Notes: a model not told the origin generated them from the letters alone. A stretch of 64,000 bases of DNA from Paenibacillus sp. S150 (GCF_019352175.1 NZ_JACBYI010000040.1:1-64000); one strand, 5' to 3'; counted from the stretch's first letter, positions 53,243 through 63,168 are shown. Numbers and translations are program-made.

Positions 53243-54331
53243 TTATTGGGCTTTTTCCATCAGCTTCGGCTTGGCAAAGATCATACGTCCCGCCGAGGTC
53301 TGCAGCACACTGGTTACCAGAACCTCCATGGTAGTACCAATGTATTCGCGTCCGCCTTCAACCACAATCATGGTTCCGTCATCAAGATAAGCAACACCTT
53401 GTCCATGCTCCTTGCCGTCTTTAATAACTTGCACAATAATCTCTTCGCCAGGCAGCACCACCGGCTTCACCGCATTGGCCAGATCATTGATATTCAGCAC
53501 CGAAACCCCCTGCAGCTCACATACCTTATTCAGGTTAAAATCATTGGTTACCACCTTGCCGCGCAGCACTTTAGCCAGCTTGACCAGCTTGCTGTCGACT
53601 TCGGAAATTTCTTCGAAATCCCCCTCGTAGATCAGTACCTTCACATCCAGCTCTTTTTGAATTTTGTTCAGGATATCCAGTCCGCGCCGCCCGCGGTTTC
53701 GCTTCAGCAAATCCGAAGAATCAGCGATATGCTGCAGCTCTTCCAATACGAATTCCGGAATCACGATGGTTCCCTCGATAAATCCCGTTTTGCAAATATC
53801 GGCAATCCGCCCGTCAATAATGACGCTGGTATCCAGAATCTTATGCTCTTCCAGGCCGCGCCCTTCCGGTTCCGGAGCTTGTCCCCAGCGTCCGGTTGTC
53901 CACAGCAATGCCAGCTCTTCTTTCTTTTCCAGCCCGATCCGCAGCCCCATATAGCCAAACGCAAGCGTAACAGCTACCTGCAGCAGCTCTCCGGCCTTTC
54001 CGAGCCAGTCCATGGCCGGATACAGGAGCAGGGATAACAGAAGTCCTCCCGTGAGCCCAGCAGCGCCTGCAGCCAATTCATTCATCGGTATGCGCGAACA
54101 ATACAATACCGCCTCTTGCAGTTTTGAACCTCCCCATTCCGCGCATAAAGTCCCCGCAAACAAAAAAATAATGGCACCCAGCAACGCAAATAAAATGCTT
54201 CCTTGCACAGGCAAACTATCACTCAGTTTTCCCATTCCTTCCGGGAACCCTCTTTCTGCCGCATGGTATAGCGAATAACCGGACCAGGCTCCGAATAATG
54301 AAGCAAGGGTCAAAATCAATTTTTTCCACAT
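53243..54331 (-). CDS. yacL: PIN/TRAM-domain membrane protein YacL
   Basis: The 362-residue protein has four hydrophobic segments in its N-terminal 130 residues and then a PIN nuclease-like domain (KILDTSVIIDGRIADI, with acidic active-site residues). A C-terminal TRAM RNA-binding domain follows (PGEEIIVQVIKDGKEHGQGV). RNase activity is plausible but unproven for the family. The ATG at 54331 is preferred over a GTG inside GGAGGTG. The position beside ispD matches Bacillus. Confidence 0.9.
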   Translation of the reverse strand: MWKKLILTLASLFGAWSGYSLYHAAERGFPEGMGKLSDSLPVQGSILFALLGAIIFLFAGTLCAEWGGSKLQEAVLYCSRIPMNELAAGAAGLTGGLLLSLLLYPAMDWLGKAGELLQVAVTLAFGYMGLRIGLEKKEELALLWTTGRWGQAPEPEGRGLEEHKILDTSVIIDGRIADICKTGFIEGTIVIPEFVLEELQHIADSSDLLKRNRGRRGLDILNKIQKELDVKVLIYEGDFEEISEVDSKLVKLAKVLRGKVVTNDFNLNKVCELQGVSVLNINDLANAVKPVVLPGEEIIVQVIKDGKEHGQGVAYLDDGTMIVVEGGREYIGTTMEVLVTSVLQTSAGRMIFAKPKLMEKAQ

Positions 54332-54481
54332 AACCTCAGGCACCTCCTTTTATTCATCCTTAACTGATCTATACCTCACCAGTATGTTCCAATTTTTAGG
54401 ACAATATCCGGGGGTGCGTTATTTTTTCTGCCGCAGAGCCTTTCCGGTGCTGCAAAGGCAACCATAAACTTCTATTCCTTG

Positions 54482-54511
54482 TTGAAAACAGGGGAGAGCC
54501 TGACATATAAT
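54482..54511 (+). promoter_or_regulatory. sigma-A promoter of the 131-residue gene
   Basis: TTGAAA (54482-54487), an 18-base spacer and consensus TATAAT (54506-54511) on the plus strand, 33 bases before the start codon. Confidence 0.7.
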
Positions 54512-54544
54512 GAACTCAATTACGAACCCAGGGGTGAATGGAAA

Positions 54545-54940
54545 ATGAGCGCACCAAGTTTACAGGCCTTCCAGGATCAAGTCTCCGAACTGCTGCTCCG
54601 TCACCGCAGTCTTCTGGATGTAATGTCCAAGAACGGGCAGAGCAGCGCTTCCGTCAATCGTGCAGTTGTCAAAGCCATTACCGAATGCGGCTGTATTCAG
54701 CTGCATGCCAAGAAGCAGGTATTCGAGCCCGGTCTAGGACTTGAACAAGCCAAGGAGCTCGCTGGAACTCATCTTGAGGGCGAACTTTGTGAGAACTGCC
54801 GGGAGGTGGTCGCCTCGGAATTGGGCCGTGAGCTGTTCTATATGTCCGCACTCTGCAATCTGCTTGACATTAATATGGACGAGGTTGTAGAGAAGGAATC
54901 CCAGAAATGCGCCACACTCGGTTTATTTAATTTCTCTTGA
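54545..54940 (+). CDS. conserved cysteine-bearing protein of unknown function (131 aa)
   Basis: A soluble, probably helical protein. The first half (SLQAFQDQVSELLLRHRSLL) looks like a helical dimerisation segment. The second half holds ECGC (C-x-C) and LCENC (CxxC), with further cysteines near SALCNLL and SQKCATL, so a metal site is possible. I recall similar Bacillales proteins with DUF1573-type labels but cannot confirm the family. The ATG follows AGGGGTGA. It is one of only three plus-strand genes here and has its own promoter and terminator, suggesting a separate regulon. Confidence 0.8.
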   Translation: MSAPSLQAFQDQVSELLLRHRSLLDVMSKNGQSSASVNRAVVKAITECGCIQLHAKKQVFEPGLGLEQAKELAGTHLEGELCENCREVVASELGRELFYMSALCNLLDINMDEVVEKESQKCATLGLFNFS

Positions 54941-54976
54941 CCAACCTGACGCGCTCTTCTTCATCCGCTCAACCGC

Positions 54977-55025
54977 AAAAGAGGCTTTGCCATCCACTGA
55001 TCTCAGGGACGGCAAAGCCTTCTTT
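54977..55025. terminator. bidirectional terminator
   Basis: Arms GGCTTTGCC (54983-54991) and GGCAAAGCC (55011-55019), flanked by AAAGA and TTCTTT, lie between the plus-strand 131-residue gene and the convergent pssA. Confidence 0.8.
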
Positions 55026-55079
55026 GCATTCAGATCTATGATATATGATAGCTCAGGCACTTTATCATGCAGCAACTCT

Positions 55080-55817
55080 TTATCCGTTTTTGGAATGATA
55101 AACTTTGTCTTCCGTACGCCGTCTGCGGCGATGGCGGCGGCGTGCCGTCAGCCGGTCGATATTTTGCTTAAAGCCATATAAGGCGTACAATGCAAGCAGT
55201 ACAAAGATCACCTTGGCGATCTGCTCTGGAAAAATCACGGCCACCGCTACAGCTACAACAATAACAACAGGAGCGCCAACCACCGCCTTTTTAGGCAGCC
55301 CAACCTTTTTGAAATTCGGATATTTAACCGTGCTGACCATGAGATAAGACAACAACAGTGTAGCTACAATCATAAACGGGGCCGAAACATCTTTGTGGAA
55401 AAGCGCCAGTGTGGCAAGCACACCACCCGCAGCCGGGATGGGCAGCCCCAGAAAATAACCTGGAATACCCGGGCGGACATTGAAACGGGCCAAGCGGAGC
55501 GCACCGAATACCGGGAAAATCGCCGTTACGGTCCAGCCTAATGCAGAATTCAAATCCTGCAGGCTTGTTATATACATGATGAGTGCCGGCGCTACTCCAA
55601 AGGAAACGACATCAGATAAAGAGTCCAGTTCCTTGCCAAATTCACTTTCGCATTTCAGCGCACGCGCCACACGACCATCCAGCCCGTCTAACAGCATAGC
55701 GATAATCACCATGATAGCGGCCATGCTCAGTTTACCGTCAAACGCCATCATGATACCAAACATTCCAAGCATTAAGTTACCGATGGTAAACAAACTCGGA
55801 ATTGATTTTTGTATCAT
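55080..55817 (-). CDS. pssA: CDP-alcohol phosphatidyltransferase, probable phosphatidylserine synthase
   Basis: The 245-residue membrane enzyme has the CDP-alcohol phosphotransferase motif DG..AR........G...D...D, visible as DGLDGRVAR and GKELDSLSD, and about seven hydrophobic segments. The N-terminal IPSLFTIGNLMLGMFGI and the length fit the PssA branch, which makes phosphatidylserine from CDP-diacylglycerol. A related substrate such as glycerol phosphate cannot be excluded by eye. The C-terminal tail is very arginine-rich (RRRHRRRRRT). It lies between disA and the 131-residue gene, an arrangement absent from Bacillus subtilis. Confidence 0.85.
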   Translation of the reverse strand: MIQKSIPSLFTIGNLMLGMFGIMMAFDGKLSMAAIMVIIAMLLDGLDGRVARALKCESEFGKELDSLSDVVSFGVAPALIMYITSLQDLNSALGWTVTAIFPVFGALRLARFNVRPGIPGYFLGLPIPAAGGVLATLALFHKDVSAPFMIVATLLLSYLMVSTVKYPNFKKVGLPKKAVVGAPVVIVVAVAVAVIFPEQIAKVIFVLLALYALYGFKQNIDRLTARRRHRRRRRTEDKVYHSKNG

Positions 55818-55882
55818 TTCTTCACCTCTGTTTTCTTACTGTTGGGCTCCACAGTCTCCAATATTACGTGATTGTATGTTAT

Positions 55883-56953
55883 TTACATTTGCCTGTCAAT
55901 AAGAACTTGCTTCTGCAGCCGCTTGAGACCGTCCTGGATATTGCGGGCACGCACTTCGCCAATTCCGTCCACCTCATCCAGTTCGGCAATGCTCGCCGTC
56001 ATGAGATTAGGCAGCATTTCAAAGCGTTCAACGAGATTATGGATAATCACATTCGGCAGCCGCGGAATCTTGTTAAGCAGGCGGTAGCCGCGCGGAGTTA
56101 CCACTTCCTCCGAAGCAATTGCTGTCGAGGAATATCCAAGGAGCCGGGCAATATGGTTGTCGTCCATCAGGTCATCGTCGCTGGTACGCTTAAGTCCGGC
56201 AATGATTTCGCGGATTTTGTCCTCCTGCTCCTCTCTGGCATAGTCTCTGTACAGAAGCCATGCCTCTTCCTCTGTATTTCCGACCAGTTCTTCCATCTGC
56301 ATGCTGATGAGGCGGCCTTCATTGCCTAGCTCATTGATGTAGCGCTTGATCTCCATCTTGATCCGAAGCACCATTTCCACACGCTGGATGACACCAACCA
56401 CCTCGGCCACGGTAACGATTCCTTCATACTCGGAAGCGGAAAGATTGGTTAAGCTCTGCGTGAGGACGGCTCGGTACTTCTCCAGGGTCTGAATGGCCTG
56501 ATTCGCTTTGGCCAGGATCGCCCCGATCTCCTTGAGCGCATACCGGATGGAGCCTTGATACAGCGTGATAATATTGCGGCGCTGGGATATGGAAACCACC
56601 AGCTTGCCCGTCTGTTTGGCAACACGTTCGGCTGTACGGTGACGGATGCCTGTCTCGATAGAGGAGATGGAGGAATCCGGAATCAGCTGTGTATTCGCGT
56701 AAAGAATCCGTTTCAGATCCTCGCTCAAAATAATCGCACCGTCCATTTTGGCCAGTTCATATAAATAATTGGGCGAAAAATCACAGTTAATGGAAAATCC
56801 GCCATCGACAACCTCCATTACTTCAGGACTATATCCGACAACAATGAGCGCTCCTGTCTTCGCCCGCAGCACATTCTCCAGACCTTCCCGGAAGGGTGTT
56901 CCCGGTGCCGCCATTCTGAGCAGATCATTCATATTCTCTAATTCCTTCATCAT
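55883..56953 (-). CDS. disA: diadenylate cyclase DisA
   Basis: DisA scans DNA for branched structures and makes c-di-AMP when none are found. The 356-residue protein has the DAC domain with DGA (KMDGAIILS) and the RHR motif (ETGIRHRTAE), a helical linker and C-terminal helix-hairpin-helix repeats (IPRLPNVIIHNLVERF, then LDEVDGIGEVRARNI) that bind DNA. It is 10 bases downstream of radA, its known functional partner. Confidence 0.96.
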   Translation of the reverse strand: MMKELENMNDLLRMAAPGTPFREGLENVLRAKTGALIVVGYSPEVMEVVDGGFSINCDFSPNYLYELAKMDGAIILSEDLKRILYANTQLIPDSSISSIETGIRHRTAERVAKQTGKLVVSISQRRNIITLYQGSIRYALKEIGAILAKANQAIQTLEKYRAVLTQSLTNLSASEYEGIVTVAEVVGVIQRVEMVLRIKMEIKRYINELGNEGRLISMQMEELVGNTEEEAWLLYRDYAREEQEDKIREIIAGLKRTSDDDLMDDNHIARLLGYSSTAIASEEVVTPRGYRLLNKIPRLPNVIIHNLVERFEMLPNLMTASIAELDEVDGIGEVRARNIQDGLKRLQKQVLIDRQM

Positions 56954-56963
56954 TCTGTGCCCC

Positions 56964-58331
56964 CTAATCTAACGCGACCGCTAGTGCATCTGCTACGGTG
57001 CTGACGCCAATAATCTGGATATCCTGCGGATGCTTCCAGCCTTTCATGCTTTTCTCGGGCATAATAACTCTGCGGAAGCCGAGCTTGGCTGCCTCCTTAA
57101 CACGTGTTTCCGCACGTGAGACCCCTCTGACTTCTCCCGTAAGCCCAACTTCACCAAAAAAAACATCATACGGCTTCGTCGAAATATCACGAAAGCTGGA
57201 AGCTATACTGATGGCAACCGCCAAATCAACAGCCGGCTCATCCAGCTTGACCCCACCTGCAGCATTGAGGTAAGCATCCTGGTTCTGCAGAAACATGCCC
57301 ATCCGTTTCTCCAGAACGGCAATAATCAATGCCATCCGTTGATGATCGAAGCCTGTGCACATCCGCCGAGGCGAAGGAAAATGGGTAGCCGCTACAAGCG
57401 CCTGCAGTTCGACGAGCACAGGCCTGGTTCCCTCCATACTGGCCACAACTGCCGATCCTGCCACTCCAAGCGGGCGTTCCGACAGGAAGAGCTCGGAAGG
57501 ATTTTCTACTTCGGCAAGCCCAATCTCCCCCATCTCGAAGATACCGATCTCATTGGTGGAACCAAAGCGGTTCTTGACCGCACGCAGCAAACGGTAGGTA
57601 TGGTGACGTTCCCCTTCGAAGTACAACACACAATCCACCATATGCTCCAGCATGCGGGGGCCGGCAATTGCTCCTTCTTTTGTCACATGTCCTACCAGAA
57701 CCGTGGCAATTCCGCGAATTTTGGCAATTCGCATGAATCTTGTCGTACATTCCCGAACCTGCGTCACACTGCCAGGTGCACTTGTTACCTCCGGCATAAA
57801 TACAGTTTGAATGGAGTCAATGACAAGAAATTGCGGCTGAATCTGCTCAATGGCTTCTTCAATGCTCTCCATGTTGGTCTCGCACAGCACGTACAGCTCA
57901 GCCGACAGCGCCCCGAGACGGTCAGCTCGCAGCTTCGTCTGCCGGACCGATTCTTCTCCGGAAATGTAAAGTACACGCAATCCCTGGGTTGTCAGCGCGT
58001 GCGAGGTCTGCAGCAGGAGCGTCGATTTGCCGATCCCGGGATCGCCGCCTACCAGCACCAACGAGCCCGGCACAATCCCTCCCCCAAGGACCCGGTTAAG
58101 CTCACCAATGCCTGTCAGGATACGCGGCTCTTTGTCACTTTCTATATTTATGATTGATTGCGCCTTTTCTTTACTCTGAAAAATCGGTGCGTTCATACCT
58201 TGTGTTTTGACTACGCTTTCCGTCTCCTCCACCATGGAATTCCATGCCTGGCAGCCGGGACATTTACCGAACCATTTGGGCGATTCGTAGCCGCATTCGG
58301 TGCAGAAAAATTTGGTTTTTAATTTAGCCAT
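56964..58331 (-). CDS. radA: DNA repair protein RadA
   Basis: RadA is a RecA-like helicase that processes recombination intermediates. The 455-residue protein has the N-terminal zinc finger (CTECGYESPKWFGKCPGC), Walker A GGDPGIGKSTLL and the RadA-specific KNRFGS motif. The C-terminal Lon-like domain (VDLAVAISIASSFRD) follows. The ATG at 58331 follows AGGAGCATAC; an ATG 57 bases upstream lacks a site. Confidence 0.96.
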   Translation of the reverse strand: MAKLKTKFFCTECGYESPKWFGKCPGCQAWNSMVEETESVVKTQGMNAPIFQSKEKAQSIINIESDKEPRILTGIGELNRVLGGGIVPGSLVLVGGDPGIGKSTLLLQTSHALTTQGLRVLYISGEESVRQTKLRADRLGALSAELYVLCETNMESIEEAIEQIQPQFLVIDSIQTVFMPEVTSAPGSVTQVRECTTRFMRIAKIRGIATVLVGHVTKEGAIAGPRMLEHMVDCVLYFEGERHHTYRLLRAVKNRFGSTNEIGIFEMGEIGLAEVENPSELFLSERPLGVAGSAVVASMEGTRPVLVELQALVAATHFPSPRRMCTGFDHQRMALIIAVLEKRMGMFLQNQDAYLNAAGGVKLDEPAVDLAVAISIASSFRDISTKPYDVFFGEVGLTGEVRGVSRAETRVKEAAKLGFRRVIMPEKSMKGWKHPQDIQIIGVSTVADALAVALD

Positions 58332-58500
58332 GTATGCTCCTATCGAGTGCGAACTTGCTAAAATTGCGGATAATTTTCTCCTAATCAAAGTTTACCATTT
58401 CTGCACACTGAGCGAAAGGTCACTTAAGATCTACTTTTGGAGCCTGCCCCATTAACGTGCCTGAAATGCTGCACAATTAAACATCGGGCTGCCGTTCCGC

Positions 58501-58540
58501 AAAAAAAGCCCCCGCTCCTCTATACGAAGGAGCGGAAGCT
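58501..58540 (-). terminator. terminator of the ctsR-clpC operon
   Basis: The minus strand reads AGCTTCCGCTCCT, an 8-base loop, AGGAGCGGGGGCT and seven T, about 20 bases after the clpC stop. radA therefore probably has its own promoter. Confidence 0.88.
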
Positions 58541-58559
58541 TTGTTTCAAGGATATAGGG

Positions 58560-61028
58560 TTATTCGGTTCCAACCTCTTTTTCCAGGGTAACTGCAACTG
58601 GAGGCTCCAGGGTAGTTACCAAAAGCTCACCATTAACCTCATCAATATTAAGGGAGTCGCCCTTCTTGATGTTGCCTTTCAGCAGTTCCTCGGAAAGACG
58701 GTCTTCAATATGCTTCTGAATCGCCCGGCGAAGCGGACGGGCACCGAAGGCCGGATCGTAGCCCTCTTTGGCCAGGAAGGCTTTAGCCCCATCAGTGAGC
58801 ACAAAGTCCACATCATATTCACGCAGCCGCTTGCGCAATTCCTCGGACATCAAGGTAACAATTTCGGCAATGTGCTTTTCATCCAGAGAGTGGAAGACGA
58901 TGATTTCGTCAATACGGTTCAGGAATTCAGGGCGGAAGCTCTTCTTCAGCTCTTCCATAACTTTGCCCTTCATGCTGTTGTAATCCGCTCCCGCATCCTG
59001 AACAGCTGTGAAGCCAAGCGTTGAGTTCTTTCTGATCGCCTGTGCCCCAACGTTGGAGGTCAGGATGATCAAGGTGTTGCGGAAATCGACTACACGGCCT
59101 TTGGAATCAGTCAGACGGCCGTCTTCCAGCACCTGCAGCAGGATGTTGAACACTTCCGGATGAGCTTTTTCAATTTCGTCCAGGAGCACTACAGAATATG
59201 GCTTGCGGCGAACCTTTTCGGTCAATTGTCCGCCTTCTTCATAGCCCACATACCCTGGAGGCGCTCCGACCAGACGGGAAGTGGAATGCTTCTCCATGTA
59301 TTCGGACATATCGATACGGATTACCGCATTTTCATCGCCGAACATAGCCTCGGCCAGCGCACGCGCCAGTTCAGTTTTACCTACTCCGGTTGGTCCGAGG
59401 AAGATAAAGGAGCCCATTGGCCGCTTAGGATCTTTGAGGCCTGCACGCGCCCGGCGGAGCGCCCGGCTGACAGCCTTCACGGCTTCGTCCTGACCAATTA
59501 CACGTTCATGAAGCAGAGACTCCATGTTGAGCAGCCGGTCGGTCTCTTCTTCTTTGAGCTTGCTGACCGGAATACCGGTCCAGCTGGCCACAACCTGGGC
59601 AATATCCTCCGGTGTGACCTGAGAGTCGGTACGGCCTTGTTTTTCTTTCCATTGGTTCTTGGTGGTATCCAGTTCCTCACGGATTTTCTGCTCCGTATCG
59701 CGCAGTGCTGCAGCCTTCTCGAATTCCTGGCTTTGTACAGCTGAATCCTTCTCCTTGCGGATATCGTCCAGACGCATTTCCAGCTCCTTCAGATTAGGCG
59801 GGATCGTATAAGAGTTGAGTCTTACCTTGGAGCCTGCTTCATCGATCAGGTCAATTGCCTTATCCGGCAGGAAGCGGTCAGGAATATACCGGTCGGACAG
59901 CTTCACCGCTTCCACGATGGCTTCATCCGTAATCTTCACCCGGTGATGGGCTTCATAACGGTCACGAAGACCAAAGAGAATTTGTACGGCTTCTTCCGGA
60001 GAAGGCTGATCCACTGTAATCGGCTGGAAGCGGCGCTCCAGCGCTGCGTCCTTCTCAATGTATTTGCGGTATTCATCCAGCGTCGTAGCCCCAATGCACT
60101 GCAGCTCTCCACGGGCTAAGGCAGGCTTCAGGATGTTGGAGGCATCAATCGCGCCTTCCGCGCCGCCTGCGCCGATCAGCGTATGCAGCTCATCAATGAA
60201 GAGCACGATGTTTCCCGCCTGGCGAATCTCATCCATAATCTTTTTGAGGCGGTCTTCGAACTCACCGCGATATTTCGTGCCGGCAACCACAGAACCCATG
60301 TCTAGAGTCATTACGCGTTTGTCACGCAGAGTTTCCGGAATTTCATTGTTGATAATTTTTTGAGCCAATCCTTCGGCAATCGCTGTTTTACCTACCCCAG
60401 GTTCACCGATCAGCACCGGATTGTTTTTGGTCCGGCGGCTGAGCACCTGTATAACGCGCTCAATTTCCTTGCTGCGGCCAATGACCGGATCAAGGTTGCC
60501 ATCTTTGGCATAAGCGGTCAAATCGCGGGCCAGGCCATCCAGCGTTGGTGTGCTGACATTGGCGGGGGCACCGCTGTGGCTGGAAGTAGCCTCACTGCTG
60601 CCCAGAAGCTGCAGCACCTGCTGGCGGGCTTTATTCAGGCTGATTCCGAGGTTATTGAGTACACGGGCGGCTACGCCTTCACCTTCACGGATTAATCCGA
60701 GCAGGATATGCTCTGTGCCGACATAAGTGTGGCCCAGCTTGCGGGCTTCATCCATCGACAGCTCAATAACCTTTTTGGCACGCGGAGTATAAGCAATGTT
60801 GGTAGGCTGTTCTTGTCCCCGGCCGATCAGCGTCTCAACTTCGTCCTGAATTTTCTCAAGACCCAGACCCAAGCCGATCAAAGCCTTGGCGGCAATGCCG
60901 TCTCCTTCACGAATCAGTCCGAGCAAAATATGTTCTGTCCCAATGTTGTTGTGTCCCAAACGAACGGCTTCTTCCTGCGCTAGCGCGAGCACCTTTTGCG
61001 CGCGTTCCGTAAATCTTCCAAACATCAT
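58560..61028 (-). CDS. clpC: ATP-dependent Clp protease ATPase subunit ClpC
   Basis: ClpC unfolds substrates for ClpP, including arginine-phosphorylated proteins marked by McsB. The 822-residue protein has two N-terminal repeats (each with the motif NIGTEHILLGLIREG or a close copy), AAA+ domain 1 (GEPGVGKTAIAEG), a UVR middle domain (DSAVQSQEFEKAAALRD) and AAA+ domain 2 (GPTGVGKTELARA). The ClpP-binding loop region near VEVF is not marked by a change. The first ATG of two is 10-12 bases from GGAGGTG. Confidence 0.97.
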   Translation of the reverse strand: MMFGRFTERAQKVLALAQEEAVRLGHNNIGTEHILLGLIREGDGIAAKALIGLGLGLEKIQDEVETLIGRGQEQPTNIAYTPRAKKVIELSMDEARKLGHTYVGTEHILLGLIREGEGVAARVLNNLGISLNKARQQVLQLLGSSEATSSHSGAPANVSTPTLDGLARDLTAYAKDGNLDPVIGRSKEIERVIQVLSRRTKNNPVLIGEPGVGKTAIAEGLAQKIINNEIPETLRDKRVMTLDMGSVVAGTKYRGEFEDRLKKIMDEIRQAGNIVLFIDELHTLIGAGGAEGAIDASNILKPALARGELQCIGATTLDEYRKYIEKDAALERRFQPITVDQPSPEEAVQILFGLRDRYEAHHRVKITDEAIVEAVKLSDRYIPDRFLPDKAIDLIDEAGSKVRLNSYTIPPNLKELEMRLDDIRKEKDSAVQSQEFEKAAALRDTEQKIREELDTTKNQWKEKQGRTDSQVTPEDIAQVVASWTGIPVSKLKEEETDRLLNMESLLHERVIGQDEAVKAVSRALRRARAGLKDPKRPMGSFIFLGPTGVGKTELARALAEAMFGDENAVIRIDMSEYMEKHSTSRLVGAPPGYVGYEEGGQLTEKVRRKPYSVVLLDEIEKAHPEVFNILLQVLEDGRLTDSKGRVVDFRNTLIILTSNVGAQAIRKNSTLGFTAVQDAGADYNSMKGKVMEELKKSFRPEFLNRIDEIIVFHSLDEKHIAEIVTLMSEELRKRLREYDVDFVLTDGAKAFLAKEGYDPAFGARPLRRAIQKHIEDRLSEELLKGNIKKGDSLNIDEVNGELLVTTLEPPVAVTLEKEVGTE

Positions 61029-61064
61029 ATCCCCTGCACCTCCACGGATAATAAATATCTATAA

Positions 61065-62129
61065 TTAATGTTGTGATCCCAGTGTCTCCCGGAGCAGCTT
61101 CGCCCGGTACATATCGCGTTCGGTGGCCGTTAACTCGTCGCCGAACATTTTTTGCAGAAAGCCCGGCTGTGTCTTAACATTCAGCTCATTGAGCACTGAA
61201 ATCGACGGTCCTTCCAGAATTCCAAGATCAACCCCTAGCCTTACATCGGAGAGCCGCTGTGCGGACTCTTTCAGCTCCATTACCGCCGCATACGACAAAA
61301 TCCCGTAGGAACGCTTGATTCTGTCGGTAATCCGCAGAGCGGAATCCACCAGCAGACGCTCCCGCGCATTGCGTTCATGCTCGATAATCTGGGTGACTAC
61401 GCTGTGCAAATTCTCAATAATCTCATTTTCCGTCTGACCAAGCGTAATCTGGTTGGAAATCTGAAAGATGTTCCCTACTGCTTCGCTGCCTTCACCATAA
61501 ATCCCTCTTACCGTGAGTCCCACCTGGTTCACCGCGGATAAAATCCGGTTGATCTGGTGAGTCATGACAAGCGCGGGCAAATGAAGCATGACCGATGCGC
61601 GAAGCCCAGTGCCCACATTTGTTGGACAACTGGTCAAGTACCCTCGCCGATCATCGAAGGCGTAGTTGACTGAGCCTTCAAAAATATCATCAATGGCTGT
61701 CGCTCTCACCCAGGCCTCTCTGACCTGCAGACCGGGGAACAGACACTGAATGCGCAGATGGTCTTCTTCATTGATCATAATGCTGACTGACTCGTCCTCA
61801 TTCAGGATGACTGCCCCTCCCCTGGAGTCATTAGCCAGGTTAGGGCTGATGAGATGCTTTTCCACGAGCACTTTTTTATCCAGCTCATCGAGCTCATCCA
61901 GCTTCAGCAGCTGAAAGTTGCCGAAATCGGCTGCTGCTTCTCCCTGAAAGACAGGAGCGAGCTGCTCCAGCACCTCTTCCGATTGCTCTGCTGAAGCCAG
62001 CAGAGGAAAGGGAAGATGCTCCAGGTTGCGGGCGATCCGCATCCTGCTGCTGATGACAATCTCAGAATGGCTGCCTCCGCAGCGCATCCAGTCGCTTAGG
62101 GCTTGTTCGGTAAACCGGAGACTTGACAT
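61065..62129 (-). CDS. mcsB: protein-arginine kinase McsB
   Basis: McsB phosphorylates arginine residues in proteins, marking them for ClpCP and inactivating CtsR. The 354-residue protein has the guanidino-kinase motifs VISSRMRIARNLEHLPFP, IMINEEDHLRIQ and TSCPTNVGTGLRASVML. It is adjacent to its activator mcsA. Confidence 0.97.
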   Translation of the reverse strand: MSSLRFTEQALSDWMRCGGSHSEIVISSRMRIARNLEHLPFPLLASAEQSEEVLEQLAPVFQGEAAADFGNFQLLKLDELDELDKKVLVEKHLISPNLANDSRGGAVILNEDESVSIMINEEDHLRIQCLFPGLQVREAWVRATAIDDIFEGSVNYAFDDRRGYLTSCPTNVGTGLRASVMLHLPALVMTHQINRILSAVNQVGLTVRGIYGEGSEAVGNIFQISNQITLGQTENEIIENLHSVVTQIIEHERNARERLLVDSALRITDRIKRSYGILSYAAVMELKESAQRLSDVRLGVDLGILEGPSISVLNELNVKTQPGFLQKMFGDELTATERDMYRAKLLRETLGSQH

Positions 62130-62157
62130 GTCGTATCCCCCCTATATATCAAAGACT

Positions 62158-62682
62158 TTACTCTTGTGGCATTTCTTTTTCAAGTCGGCGGATCTGATCC
62201 CTCAGCTCAGCTGCGGTCTCAAACTCCTCCTGTGCGATACTTTGCTGCAATTCCTGCTTCAGTTCATCAATCTGGCGTTTGCACATGATCTGTGCGCCGG
62301 CACGTTTCGGAAGCTTGCCGACATGAGCCGTACTGCCATGCACCCGTCTGAAAAGCGGGTCCAGCGTGCTGTCAAAATATTTATAACAGGAGCTGCAGCC
62401 AAAACGGCCAAGCTTGCTGAACTGGGAGTACGTCATACCGCAGTTCTCACATCGCAGGCCCTGGGCACTCTGGGCGGCTGCGGTTTTTTCCTTGCCGGCT
62501 CCTTCAAGATCCAGGAGACCGGACAGCAGGCTGTGAATGGAGAACCCTCCCGCAGTTCCAGGAATAAGCTCACCTTTCTCCCGCGCACAGCTTTCACAAA
62601 TATGAAACTCCGTCTTCTCCCCATTCACAATCTTGGTGAAATGGAGTGTCGCCGGTTTGACCCCGCATTCCTGACAAAGCAT
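62158..62682 (-). CDS. mcsA: McsA, activator of the McsB kinase
   Basis: The 174-residue protein has four CxxC motifs in two treble-clef zinc sites (CQECGVKPATLHF and CESCAREKG; CENCGMTYSQF and CSSCYKYF). A C-terminal UVR domain follows (IAQEEFETAAELRDQIRRLE). It stimulates McsB and binds CtsR. It lies between ctsR and mcsB. Confidence 0.95.
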   Translation of the reverse strand: MLCQECGVKPATLHFTKIVNGEKTEFHICESCAREKGELIPGTAGGFSIHSLLSGLLDLEGAGKEKTAAAQSAQGLRCENCGMTYSQFSKLGRFGCSSCYKYFDSTLDPLFRRVHGSTAHVGKLPKRAGAQIMCKRQIDELKQELQQSIAQEEFETAAELRDQIRRLEKEMPQE

Positions 62683-62706
62683 AAGCGGTGTCCCTCCCTT
62701 AGACCA

Positions 62707-63168
62707 TTATTTGCCCAATAAAGAGATCAGCATTGCCTTCATTATCTTGGCACGAATCTCATCCCGGTACGGCAGATTGACCGTCAGGCATTCCCGGGAA
62801 ACAGCGGCGCGCATAAGACACGCTTCACGCTTGGTTAGGAACCGGGCCTCCTCCAGCTGATAAATCAGTCCTTCGGCGGAATTTTGATCAATGTCTTTTC
62901 CTATTGTAGAGTTGAGGTGGGCGTACAATGCTACATTCTGGGGCAGCTCAAAGCGCTGAATCCGGATGTAGCCGCCGCCGCCGCGTTTGCTCTCCACTAT
63001 ATAGCCCTTTTCCAAAGTAAAGCGTGTACTGATGACATAATTGATCTGAGACGGCACGCATGAGAACTGGTCCGCCAGATCATTGCGCTGAATTTCCACC
63101 GTACCTTCGGGACTTTCATGCAAAATATTCTTCAGATATTGTTCGATAATATCAGAGATATTACGCAT
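62707..63168 (-). CDS. ctsR: transcriptional repressor CtsR
   Basis: CtsR represses class III heat-shock genes (clpC operon, clpP, clpE) by binding heptad repeats. The 153-residue protein has a winged helix-turn-helix (SCVPSQINYVISTRFTLEKG) and the wing with the arginine finger RGGGGY. The ATG at 63168 follows GGAGGATGAGTG. It is first in the operon and lies under a CtsR box, so it represses itself. Confidence 0.97.
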   Translation of the reverse strand: MRNISDIIEQYLKNILHESPEGTVEIQRNDLADQFSCVPSQINYVISTRFTLEKGYIVESKRGGGGYIRIQRFELPQNVALYAHLNSTIGKDIDQNSAEGLIYQLEEARFLTKREACLMRAAVSRECLTVNLPYRDEIRAKIMKAMLISLLGK

